A stretch of DNA of 9,508 nucleotides from Burkholderiaceae bacterium (lineage in GTDB: Bacteria > Pseudomonadota > Gammaproteobacteria > Burkholderiales > Burkholderiaceae_F). This document shows positions 1 through 5,785 of this stretch, one piece after another (position 1 is the stretch's first letter; each line of letters starts with the position of its first letter). The notes beneath the pieces were generated by a model. It was not told the DNA's origin, made no database searches, and was given only the letters and a program-made list of their open reading frames with translations. The stretch covers positions 1 to 9,508 of the forward strand of contig JACCYC010000299.1 in the NCBI GenBank assembly GCA_013696665.1. Reading direction: 5' to 3'. Both the position numbers and the translations under genes were made by a program.

Positions 1-2
1 GG

Positions 3-929
3 ATTCGGGATCGCGACCCGACCGGATTTCTGGCGCAGCTTCTCGCGATCGGCCTCGCGATGCTGGTGTCGATTCCGCTGATTGCATCGCATGAAGAATT
101 GAGCGGCGCGATCGCGCCGTTGTCGGTGAGCCTCCTGATCGGCGCTTTTGTGTTTGGTGCCGCAATGCAGATCGCCGACGGATGTGGATCGGGCACGCTA
201 TACAAGGCGGGGCTCGGCAACGGCTTTAGTCTCGCGGTGTTGCCCGGCTTCATAGCAGGCAGTTTTCTCGGCGCTGCACATCTGGATCGCTGGCTTGCAC
301 TCGGCAGTTTGCCGCCGGTGTCACTGCCTGAACACCTGGGCGTGGGTGCCACGCTGATTTTGCAAGTTGCTGCACTGGGCGCGATTGGCGCGTGGCTGTG
401 GCGCAATCGCAAGAAGACCGACACGCGCTGGAAAGGGCGTGCAATCTACGTCGGCGCCGTGCTGCTTGCCGTGTTTGCCGTTTTGAATTTGCTCGTCGCG
501 GGCCAGCCGTGGGGCATTGTGTACGGGCTTGGTTTATGGGGCGCGAAGATCGCAACGTGGCTCGGCGCGGATCTGGCGGCCAATGCGTACTGGGGCCGCG
601 AAGTGCAGCAAGTGCACCTGAATTCTTCACTATTGACCGACGTCACATCGGTTACGAACCTGGGTTTGCTGATGGGTGCACTGATTGCCGCCAACGTTCG
701 CGGCAACGCACGGCCGGCAACGGAGGCAAGCGGCAAGCAATGGCTGGTCGCCGTTATCACCGGCCTCGTGCTCGGATATTCGGCGCGGCTCGCGTTCGGC
801 TGCAATGTCGGCGCGTATTTCTCGGGGATCTCGACCGGCAGCCTGCACGGCTGGGTGTGGTTGGCCGCTGCGTTTGCCGGTTCATTCGTCGGCATTCCCA
901 TGCGCGAGCGGCTGGGGCTGAAGTCGTGA
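3..929 (+). CDS. YeeE/YedE family (TsuA-type) sulfur-compound transporter, 5' partial
   Basis: This is an inner-membrane transporter of the YeeE/YedE family, whose characterised member TsuA imports thiosulfate. The reading frame is open to the left edge, so the true start lies outside the window; the ATG at 60 sits inside a hydrophobic stretch and is probably internal. The protein is almost wholly hydrophobic, with several membrane segments arranged as two similar halves. Each half carries the family signature with a conserved cysteine: GCGSGTLYKAG (Cys at bases 183-185) and FGCNVGAYFSG (Cys at 801-803), the latter followed by the typical SLHGWVW. Such cysteines relay the sulfur compound through the pore in TsuA. 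The stop codon overlaps the GTG of a small downstream membrane protein. A cysteine synthase gene lies convergent to it, which fits a sulfur-assimilation role. The family call is firm; the substrate (thiosulfate or another sulfur or selenium species) is inferred. Confidence 0.9.
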   Translation: MRDRDPTGFLAQLLAIGLAMLVSIPLIASHEELSGAIAPLSVSLLIGAFVFGAAMQIADGCGSGTLYKAGLGNGFSLAVLPGFIAGSFLGAAHLDRWLALGSLPPVSLPEHLGVGATLILQVAALGAIGAWLWRNRKKTDTRWKGRAIYVGAVLLAVFAVLNLLVAGQPWGIVYGLGLWGAKIATWLGADLAANAYWGREVQQVHLNSSLLTDVTSVTNLGLLMGALIAANVRGNARPATEASGKQWLVAVITGLVLGYSARLAFGCNVGAYFSGISTGSLHGWVWLAAAFAGSFVGIPMRERLGLKS

Positions 930-1129
930 ATGCCATGAAGCCGCGGCGAGTCACCGTGTTCGCTTCGATCTTCTGGATCGCGGCGTTCGCTTTCATCGTG
1001 ATCGACTGGTCGCGCGCGGCTCCGCACAATCGGTTCGACGAGCCGCCGCCGTGGCAGCTGGGTCAGGAGAAAGTGGAGGGCGTCGGTCACTGCGCCGCGC
1101 CACTTACCGGTAACGCTCCAGTTAAGTAG
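926..1129 (+). CDS. small single-pass membrane protein, translationally coupled to the YeeE-family gene
   Basis: I do not recognise this 67-residue product. Its GTG start overlaps the transporter stop codon (GTGA, 926-929), the classic arrangement for translational coupling; an in-frame ATG at 935 is an alternative giving 64 residues. The N-terminus is basic (KPRR), followed by one hydrophobic segment of about 18-20 residues (VFASIFWIAAFAFIVIDW). A polar, proline-rich tail then holds a single cysteine in GVGHCAAPL. By the positive-inside rule the tail should face the periplasm. The gene ends in TAG at 1127-1129, and its last 8 bases overlap the end of the convergent cysK gene. Its position suggests an accessory subunit of the transporter, but that is inference. 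The open frame extending upstream of 926 is only a shadow of the transporter gene. Coding status is supported by the overlap, the start and the membrane segment, not by homology. Confidence 0.6.
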   Translation: MNAMKPRRVTVFASIFWIAAFAFIVIDWSRAAPHNRFDEPPPWQLGQEKVEGVGHCAAPLTGNAPVK

Positions 1130-2066
1130 CGGGAGCCGCCTCGGCCGGCAAAAATCCTTCGATCGACAAATAGCGTTCGCCGGTGTCGTAGTTGAACCCG
1201 AGCACGCGCGCGTTGCCCTTCAACTCCGGCAGCTTCTTCGCAATCGCCGCCAGCGCGGCGCCCGATGAAATACCGACCAGCACACCTTCTTCGCGCGCTG
1301 AACGCCGCGCCATCTCTCGAGCCTCTTCAGCGTCGACCAGGATGACGCCATCGAGCAGCTCGGTGTTGAGGTTCTTGGGAATGAATCCGGCACCGATCCC
1401 CTGAATCGGATGCGGCGACGGCTTGCCACCCGAGATCACCGGTGAAGCCGCGGGTTCGACTGCGAATACTTTCAACTGCGGCCAGATCGGCTTCAACACC
1501 TGCGCAAGCGCCGTGATGTGGCCGCCGGTCCCCACGCCAGTGATCACCGCATCCAGGCCTTCCGGAAAGTCGTGCAGCACTTCCTGCGCGGTGGCGCGCA
1601 CATGCGCGTCGATGTTTGCTGGATTTTCAAATTGCTGCGGCATCCAGGCACCCGGCGTCTGTGCGACCAGTTGCCTGGCACGCTCGATCGAGCCCGTCAT
1701 GCCTTTCTCGCGCGGCGTCAGCTCGAACTTTGCTCCGTACGCCAGCATCAATCGGCGACGCTCGATCGACATGCTGTCGGGCATCACCAGGATCAGCCGG
1801 TAGCCTTTCACGGCCGCGACCATTGCCAGGCCAATGCCGGTATTGCCCGACGTCGGCTCGATGATCGTTCCATCGCGCTTCAATTCGCCGCTCGCCTCGG
1901 CAGCCTCGACCATCGTTAGCGCAATGCGGTCCTTGATCGAGCCGCCCGGGTTGGCGCGCTCCGACTTGATCCACACCTCGGCTTGCGGTGCGATCGTGCT
2001 GAACAGCCGGTTGACGCGAATCGCCGGCGTATTGCCGATGGTTTGCAGAATGTCGTTTGCGCGCAT
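1122..2066 (-). CDS. cysK: cysteine synthase (O-acetylserine sulfhydrylase), CysK type
   Basis: This cytoplasmic PLP enzyme makes L-cysteine from O-acetyl-L-serine and sulfide. The 314-residue length is normal for the family. Visible motifs are IGNTP (10-14), the PLP-lysine motif NPGGSIKDR (Lys45), the substrate loop TSGNTG (72-77), SIERR (100-104), the phosphate-binding GVGTGG (177-182), IQGIGAGFIP (221-230), SSGAA (267-271) and TGERYLS (295-301). IQGIGAGFIP and the overall pattern match CysK rather than E. coli CysM, which has RRW-type residues near there and can use thiosulfate. NPGGS is a little closer to CysM (NPAGS), so the sulfur donor is not settled by sequence alone. A GGCGGA-like ribosome binding site lies about 5 bases before the ATG. 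The 3' end overlaps the small membrane protein gene by 8 bases, and the 5' end faces the divergent threonine dehydratase-like gene. Confidence 0.92.
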   Translation of the reverse strand: MRANDILQTIGNTPAIRVNRLFSTIAPQAEVWIKSERANPGGSIKDRIALTMVEAAEASGELKRDGTIIEPTSGNTGIGLAMVAAVKGYRLILVMPDSMSIERRRLMLAYGAKFELTPREKGMTGSIERARQLVAQTPGAWMPQQFENPANIDAHVRATAQEVLHDFPEGLDAVITGVGTGGHITALAQVLKPIWPQLKVFAVEPAASPVISGGKPSPHPIQGIGAGFIPKNLNTELLDGVILVDAEEAREMARRSAREEGVLVGISSGAALAAIAKKLPELKGNARVLGFNYDTGERYLSIEGFLPAEAAPAT

Positions 2067-2152
2067 GGAAGTCCGCCGTGTGATGTTATTGAATCGTCCA
2101 TTTTATAAGTACCGACAGGGCGAGCGCGGCGCTGCGCGATAAGCTCCGCCAT
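2067..2152. promoter_or_regulatory. divergent promoter region between cysK and the PLP ammonia-lyase gene
   Basis: These 86 bases separate two divergent start codons, so both promoters should lie here. The only AT-rich stretch is 2086-2110, containing TTATAA (2103-2108). This is self-complementary and could act as a -10 element on either strand. No convincing -35 element stands at the right spacing on either strand, so promoter position is a weak inference. Confidence 0.3.
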
Positions 2153-3118
2153 ATGACGCTGGCAATCCAAACCGACGACATTCGCGCAGCCGCAGCGCGC
2201 CTCGCAGGCATCGCGCATCGCACGCCCGTTGTGACTTCAACCAGCGCGGACGCTTTGACGGGCGCCAAGCTTTTCTTCAAGTGCGAGAACCTGCAAAGAA
2301 TGGGCGCGTTCAAGTTTCGCGGCGCCTACAACTCGCTCGCGCAATTCAGCGCCGACCAGCGTCGCGCCGGTGTTGTGTCGTTCTCATCCGGCAACCACGC
2401 ACAGGCAATTGCGCTGTCGGCACGATTGCTGGGTGTGCCGGCCACGATCGTTATGCCGAGCGATGCGCCGCAGATGAAGATCGACGCAACGCGCGGCTAT
2501 GGGGCCGAGGTGAAGCTGTTCGACCGCTACACCGAGGATCGTGAGGCAATCGGTCGCAAGCTCGCAGACGAGCGCGGCATGACACTGATTCCACCTTTCG
2601 ATCATCCGCATGTGATGGCAGGCCAGGGCACCGCAGCGCTCGAGTTGCTCGAAGATGTTGGAGCGCTCGATGTGATGCTGGTGTGCGTCGGCGGCGGCGG
2701 GCTGATCTCAGGCTGCGCGGTCGCGACCAAGCACTCTCTTCCGCAATGCGCCGTGATCGGCGTCGAACCGGAAGCGGGCAACGATGTGCAGCTGTCGTTT
2801 CGCAGTGGAGCAATCGTTCACATCGACGTTCCGAAGACCATTGCCGATGGTGCGCAAACCCAACAACCCGGGCGCTTCACGTTCCCGGTGATTCAGGCGC
2901 TGGTCGATGACGTCCTGACAGTCGACGACGCGCAGCTCGTTTCGACGATGCGCTTCTTCGCGGAGCGGATGAAAATGGTCGTGGAGCCAACCGGCTGCCT
3001 TGCAGCGGCAGCCGCTCTGCAACGTGTCCTCGACTTGCGTGGCAAGCGCGTCGGCGTGATCGTGAGCGGGGGCAACATCGACATCACGCGCTACGGGGCG
3101 CTGCTCAGCGCCGCATAG
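2153..3118 (+). CDS. threonine/serine dehydratase or serine racemase-like PLP enzyme
   Basis: This is a fold-type II PLP enzyme of the threonine ammonia-lyase, serine racemase and threo-3-hydroxyaspartate dehydratase group. Such enzymes deaminate or racemise hydroxy amino acids in the cytoplasm. Motifs in the 321 residues are the Schiff-base lysine in FKFRGA (Lys54), SSGNHAQA (78-85), the phosphate-cradling VGGGGLISG (179-187), GVEPEAGND (203-211) with acidic residues placed like the divalent-metal site of serine racemases, and SGGNID (305-310). There is no C-terminal ACT regulatory domain, so it is not a full-length biosynthetic IlvA. Catabolic threonine dehydratase, 3-hydroxyaspartate ammonia-lyase and serine racemase remain possible and cannot be separated by eye. 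No clear Shine-Dalgarno sequence precedes ATG 2153; the start is chosen because the conserved N-terminal helix begins just after it. It is divergent from cysK, which draws on the same serine pool. Confidence 0.88.
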   Translation: MTLAIQTDDIRAAAARLAGIAHRTPVVTSTSADALTGAKLFFKCENLQRMGAFKFRGAYNSLAQFSADQRRAGVVSFSSGNHAQAIALSARLLGVPATIVMPSDAPQMKIDATRGYGAEVKLFDRYTEDREAIGRKLADERGMTLIPPFDHPHVMAGQGTAALELLEDVGALDVMLVCVGGGGLISGCAVATKHSLPQCAVIGVEPEAGNDVQLSFRSGAIVHIDVPKTIADGAQTQQPGRFTFPVIQALVDDVLTVDDAQLVSTMRFFAERMKMVVEPTGCLAAAAALQRVLDLRGKRVGVIVSGGNIDITRYGALLSAA

Positions 3119-3268
3119 GCATTCACGTTATTCAGCAAACATTTCTGCATTTGCGCTGCGCCCGCAGCAGCGTTCCCTTCGAGCAGCGAATTAGCACTGT
3201 GCAGCGCCCCTTACCAAACCTTTTGCGCCCATGCACCTCCCTAGCATCACTCAGCACTGGGAGGTTTC
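3119..3268. other. 150-base intergenic region with possible weak terminator and the nuclease leader
   Basis: I see no coding sequence here. A short imperfect hairpin (GCGCTGC at 3153-3159 with GCAGC plus a bulged A and GC, 3164-3171) could help end transcription of the upstream PLP enzyme gene, but no T-run follows it. The right end contains the strong ribosome binding site of the nuclease and a complementary CCTCCC upstream of it. No clear -35/-10 pair is visible. Confidence 0.3.
3235..3265 (+). promoter_or_regulatory. possible ribosome-binding-site-sequestering hairpin before the nuclease gene
   Basis: ACCTCCC (3235-3241) is the exact complement of GGGAGGT (3259-3265). The latter is the Shine-Dalgarno sequence 4 bases from the nuclease ATG at 3269. 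The two arms can form a 7-bp stem with a 17-base loop that would bury the ribosome binding site. The pairing is seen directly; a regulatory effect is inference, and it requires transcription to start upstream of 3235. Confidence 0.4.
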
Positions 3269-3772
3269 ATGCATTTGGCCAAACGCATTTCAGTTGCGGT
3301 CGCAGTCCTCGCGCTCTTCGCGTATGGGGCAGCGACGGCTGCGGAGTTCGATGGCACCATCGTCGGCGTGGCAGACGGCGACACCGTCACTTTGCTGGAC
3401 GCCAGCAAGACGCAGCATCGAATCCGGCTCGACGGCATCGACGCACCTGAACGCACGCAACCATACGGCCAGCGCGCGCGTCAGTCACTGGCCGATCTTG
3501 CACATGGCAGGACCGCTCACGCCGACTGTCCAAAAGTTGATCGCTATGGACGCGCTGTATGCCGCGTGATAGTTGACGGAGTCGACATCGGTTTCGAGCA
3601 GATCCGGCGCGGCTTTGCGTGGCACTACGTCAAATACGCGCGCGAGCAGCGCACGTCAGATCGCGCCAGTTACGCGCGCGCTGAACACGAGGCGCGCTCG
3701 GCTCAGACCGGGCTCTGGTCATTCAGCGATCCAACCCCGCCGTGGGACTATCGCCGCATACCAAAAGGGTAA
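3269..3772 (+). CDS. secreted thermonuclease-family (SNase-like) nuclease
   Basis: This is a predicted exported, calcium-dependent phosphodiesterase of the staphylococcal nuclease family, cleaving DNA and RNA in the periplasm or outside the cell. Residues 1-25 form a Sec signal peptide: basic MHLAKR, a hydrophobic core, then a likely cut near ATAA/E. The catalytic set is complete when aligned to staphylococcal nuclease: Asp36 and Asp38 in DGDT, Arg53 in IRLDGIDAPE, Asp58, Glu61, and Arg95 in DRYGR. Cys87 and Cys98 flank the DRYGR loop and could form a disulfide in the oxidising periplasm. The C-terminal part (RRGFAWHY, and TGLWS near the end) is typical of Gram-negative members. The start is fixed by an ideal GGGAGG ribosome binding site 4 bases upstream of ATG 3269 and by the signal peptide. 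The stop lies only 5 bases from the end of convergent folE. Nutritional or defensive use of the nuclease cannot be told apart. Confidence 0.92.
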   Translation: MHLAKRISVAVAVLALFAYGAATAAEFDGTIVGVADGDTVTLLDASKTQHRIRLDGIDAPERTQPYGQRARQSLADLAHGRTAHADCPKVDRYGRAVCRVIVDGVDIGFEQIRRGFAWHYVKYAREQRTSDRASYARAEHEARSAQTGLWSFSDPTPPWDYRRIPKG

Positions 3773-3782
3773 GCGTCTTACC
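3768..3782. repeat. short hairpin at the nuclease/folE convergent junction
   Basis: GGTAAG (3768-3773) and CTTACC (3777-3782) are perfect inverted repeats around a 3-base loop, and they span both stop codons. There is no T-run on either side. It may contribute to bidirectional transcription termination, but the stem is short. Confidence 0.3.
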
Positions 3783-4461
3783 GCGTGCGGTTTCCCAACA
3801 GCGCCAGAAACTCGGCGCGCAAATTTGCATCTTTCAGAAACGAACCCCGCATCACGCTGCTGGTCATTGTCGAGTCTGAATCTTTTACACCGCGCCAGCG
3901 CATGCAGAAGTGGTCCGCCTCCATCACCAGCGCCAGCCCGTCGGGATGCATCGTGTGCTGAAGCAGATCGGCCAATCGCACCACCGCCTCCTCCTGAATC
4001 TGCGGCCGGCTCATCACCCAGTCGGTCAGCCTCACATACTTGGACAAGCCGATCAGATTGGTACTTTCATTGGGCAAGACCCCGATCCAGAGCTTGCCTA
4101 GGATCGGACACAGATGGTGTGAGCACGCGCTGCGCACGGTGATTGGGCCAACGATGATGAGCTCGTTAAGCCGTTCGATATTGGGAAATTCGGTAATCGG
4201 CGGCTTGACCGCATAGCGCCCTCGAAAGACCTCGTCGAGGTACATGCGAGCAATTCGGCGTGCCGTACCCCGCGTGTTGTGATCGCTATCTGTATCGATC
4301 ACAAGGCTGCGTAAAACCTCAAGCAGCTTTGCTTCGACCTCATTCTGCAATTGCGGTAATTCGCCCGGTTCGATGCACTCGGCAATGCTGTCATTGGCGT
4401 GGAAACGCTGCCCCGCCGCCTCTAAGCGACCGCGGATCCTCTGGGATATGGAATCACTCAT
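3778..4461 (-). CDS. folE: GTP cyclohydrolase I
   Basis: This enzyme converts GTP to 7,8-dihydroneopterin triphosphate, the first step of tetrahydrofolate and other pterin biosynthesis. The zinc ligands are visible: Cys113 and His116 in SACSHHLCP, and Cys186 in EADHFCMRWRGV. His115 occupies the catalytic histidine position. Other family features are NTRGTARRIARMYLDEVFRG (62-81), NLIGLSKYVRL (135-145), RPQIQEEAV (152-160) and TSSVMRGSFL (200-209), with a usual C-terminal tail. The 227-residue start at 4461 is chosen because a perfect AGGAGGT lies 5 bases upstream (4467-4473). The frame runs open to an ATG at 4548, but that extension has no ribosome binding site and reads through the likely promoter. 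The motif GPITVRSACSHH belongs to a proteobacterial FolE subgroup distinct from E. coli FolE, and such genomes often hold more than one folE. No other folate gene lies nearby. Confidence 0.95.
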   Translation of the reverse strand: MSDSISQRIRGRLEAAGQRFHANDSIAECIEPGELPQLQNEVEAKLLEVLRSLVIDTDSDHNTRGTARRIARMYLDEVFRGRYAVKPPITEFPNIERLNELIIVGPITVRSACSHHLCPILGKLWIGVLPNESTNLIGLSKYVRLTDWVMSRPQIQEEAVVRLADLLQHTMHPDGLALVMEADHFCMRWRGVKDSDSTMTSSVMRGSFLKDANLRAEFLALLGNRTR

Positions 4462-4466
4462 TGAAT

Positions 4467-4505
4467 ACCTCCTTGGCACGGCGCTTGCGACCAGGTTGTA
4501 TACCA
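4467..4505 (-). promoter_or_regulatory. folE ribosome binding site and candidate extended -10 promoter
   Basis: Read on the minus strand, TGGTATACA (4497-4505) fits an extended -10 element (TGn plus TATACA). It lies about 35 bases upstream of the ATG at 4461, and its -35 region is weak, as is usual for extended -10 promoters. Between it and the start lies AGGAGGT (4467-4473), a near-consensus ribosome binding site 5 bases from the ATG. The ribosome binding site is firm; the promoter is a candidate. Confidence 0.5.
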
Positions 4506-4575
4506 AATAGCGTCCTTTGCCGTTATTGGGCACCTCACTTGCCTTCAACTACCCATCGACTAGGGAGAGAACTTC

Positions 4576-5232
4576 ATGAAGAAAATACTTGCAGTTGCAA
4601 CAGCCGCGGTATTCGCGTTAGGCGCGTGCGAGACCATGGATGAGGGGCAGCGCCGCACCGCAACGGGCGCAGGCGTCGGCGCGGCAGCCGGCGCAGCCAT
4701 CGGCGCACTAGGCAATGACAGCAACCGCGGTCGCGGCGCTGCGGCCGGTGCAGCGATCGGTGCTGCCGCAGGCGCGCTGGGCGGTTTCATCTGGAACAAG
4801 CGGATGGAAAGCCAGCAGAAGCAGATCCAGCAACAGACTCAAGGCACGGGCGTCGAAGTGACGCGCACGGCTGACAACCGGCTTCAGATCAACATTCCTG
4901 GGGATATCGCATTTGACACGGGTCAGGCCGCCATCCGGCCAAATTTCAGAACCGCGCTCGATAATTTCGCGCAGTCGCTACAGCAGAATCCAAGCAGCGC
5001 TGTGACCATTGTGGGCCACACCGATGGAACGGGTTCGTCGGCGACCAACGAAACGCTGTCGCTGCAGCGAGCTGATGCCACTCGTGACTATTTAGTGTCG
5101 CGTGGCGTGGCATCGAACCGTTTCAGTATCGATGGCCGCGGATCGCGCGAGCCGATCGCCAGCAATGACACCGACGCTGGCCGCGCGCGCAATCGCAGAG
5201 TCGAGATATTCCTCGGCGATCGCGACGCTTAA
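4576..5232 (+). CDS. OmpA-family outer-membrane lipoprotein with glycine zipper (YiaD-like)
   Basis: This is a predicted lipoprotein that ties the outer membrane to peptidoglycan. The signal peptide ends in the lipobox LGAC (15-18), so Cys18 would be lipidated. Glu at +2 does not signal inner-membrane retention, so the outer membrane is expected. Residues about 31-71 form a Gly/Ala-rich glycine zipper (GAGVGAAAGAAIGAL, then GAAAGAAIGAAAGALGG) broken by a polar turn. A Gln-rich stretch (79-89) links it to an OmpA domain (about 94-214). Peptidoglycan-binding residues are present: Asp150 in GHTDGTG and Arg165 in LSLQRA match OmpA Asp271 and Arg286 in spacing, and NRRVEI closes the domain. Length and layout match E. 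coli YiaD (about 219 residues). A GGGAG ribosome binding site lies about 8 bases before the ATG. The gene is divergent from folE and convergent with the TerB-like gene. The family call is firm; the physiological role is not known from sequence. Confidence 0.93.
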   Translation: MKKILAVATAAVFALGACETMDEGQRRTATGAGVGAAAGAAIGALGNDSNRGRGAAAGAAIGAAAGALGGFIWNKRMESQQKQIQQQTQGTGVEVTRTADNRLQINIPGDIAFDTGQAAIRPNFRTALDNFAQSLQQNPSSAVTIVGHTDGTGSSATNETLSLQRADATRDYLVSRGVASNRFSIDGRGSREPIASNDTDAGRARNRRVEIFLGDRDA

Positions 5233-5237
5233 GCGTC
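5224..5237. repeat. 14-bp perfect palindrome across the lipoprotein stop codon
   Basis: GACGCTTAAGCGTC is a perfect palindrome centred on the TAA stop (5230-5232) of the lipoprotein gene. It lies 8 bases before the larger 11-bp hairpin. As RNA it has no real loop; as DNA it could be a protein-binding dyad, or chance. Confidence 0.35.
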
Positions 5238-5245
5238 TTCCGAAT

Positions 5246-5274
5246 CTGGCGCAGGCCCGCTCAGCCTGCGCCAG
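5246..5274. terminator. perfect 11-bp hairpin, probable bidirectional terminator
   Basis: CTGGCGCAGGC (5246-5256) and GCCTGCGCCAG (5264-5274) are perfect inverted repeats around a 7-base loop. They sit where the lipoprotein gene and the TerB-like gene converge; the TGA stop of the latter (5261-5263) is in the loop. A GC-rich stem at a convergent junction suits a bidirectional terminator. Neither strand has a T-run after the stem, so it is not a canonical intrinsic terminator; it may instead block exonucleases or stall polymerase. Confidence 0.6.
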
Positions 5275-5722
5275 CGGCATTGCGAGCTCGCATTTTCGCG
5301 ACAATGTAATCAGCATGCGGTACGTGCAGCAATTCGGCAATACGTCGCAACACGTGATTTTCATGCGCCGACAATTCGGCATCGGCGTACGCGACCTGCC
5401 ACATTAATTCGACCACGCGCAGCTTCTGTGGTTGGCTGAAGTGACGATTTACCAGCGAGGTGAACTGGTAGTAATCGGCGGCGGTTCTCACTTCCTCTTC
5501 CGCGAGTTGAATCAGCGTCTGCGCTTCGGTCTCCGACAACCCGAACTTTTCTCGCACCGCGCGCAGTACAACGTCTCGTTCGGCCGGCTGCACGTCGGCA
5601 TCGCTTCGAACCACTTCAGCCAATAGCGCGGCCGTCGCCAGCTCGATGCTGTGCTTTTCGGTGACGGCCGTCGGCCGTGCCGTTATGTTGCGTTCGAAGA
5701 AATCCCGAATCGAGCTCAGCAT
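5261..5722 (-). CDS. TerB-like (tellurite-resistance TerB family) protein
   Basis: This is a 153-residue, mostly alpha-helical cytoplasmic protein with a TerB-like fold. It shows the two internally related acidic helix-turn segments of the family: SDADVQPAERDVV (Asp41 to Glu48) and YADAELSAHENHVL (Asp114 to Glu121). The latter is followed by the typical helix IAELLHVPHADYI. TerB domains bind divalent metal and occur in the Ter stress-response system and in many other membrane- or stress-linked contexts; this one is not accompanied by terC, terD or terE. No clear ribosome binding site precedes the ATG at 5722, so translation may be coupled to the upstream gene. That gene, the large CHAT protein, ends 63 bases upstream on the same strand, and the pair probably forms one transcription unit. 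The gap holds a tandem GGGTCAGTT/GGGTCAATC (5751-5768) of unknown meaning. Family call good; function unknown. Confidence 0.82.
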   Translation of the reverse strand: MLSSIRDFFERNITARPTAVTEKHSIELATAALLAEVVRSDADVQPAERDVVLRAVREKFGLSETEAQTLIQLAEEEVRTAADYYQFTSLVNRHFSQPQKLRVVELMWQVAYADAELSAHENHVLRRIAELLHVPHADYIVAKMRARNAAGAG

Positions 5723-5785
5723 TGCGTGATGTAACTGTTAGGGCGCATTTGGGTCAGTTGGGTCAATCACTTGGATATTGTTCAT

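Noticed and set aside
392..925. Upstream part of the open frame that ends at 1129
   Set aside because: This part overlaps the transporter gene in another frame and gives an Arg/Cys-rich, motif-free sequence. Only the portion from 926 onward looks like a real small gene.
1423..1919. Plus-strand open frames opposite cysK
   Set aside because: They are antisense to a clearly conserved enzyme and their translations show no family features or ribosome binding sites.
3153..3171. Hairpin after the PLP ammonia-lyase gene as an intrinsic terminator
   Set aside because: The stem is bulged and no T-run follows, so it is kept only as a remark in the intergenic entry.
3231..3569. Alternative frame starting at the ATG at 3231 before the nuclease
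   Set aside because: It is out of frame with the nuclease, lacks a ribosome binding site and yields no recognisable protein. The ATG at 3269 has a strong site and a signal peptide.
4462..4548. Longer N-terminus for folE starting at 4548
   Set aside because: There is no ribosome binding site at 4548, and the extension covers the candidate promoter. A perfect AGGAGGT precedes the ATG at 4461.
5751..5768. Tandem GGGTCAGTT/GGGTCAATC as a possible repeat array or operator
   Set aside because: There are only two imperfect 9-base units, too little to call a repeat family or binding site; noted under the TerB-like gene.
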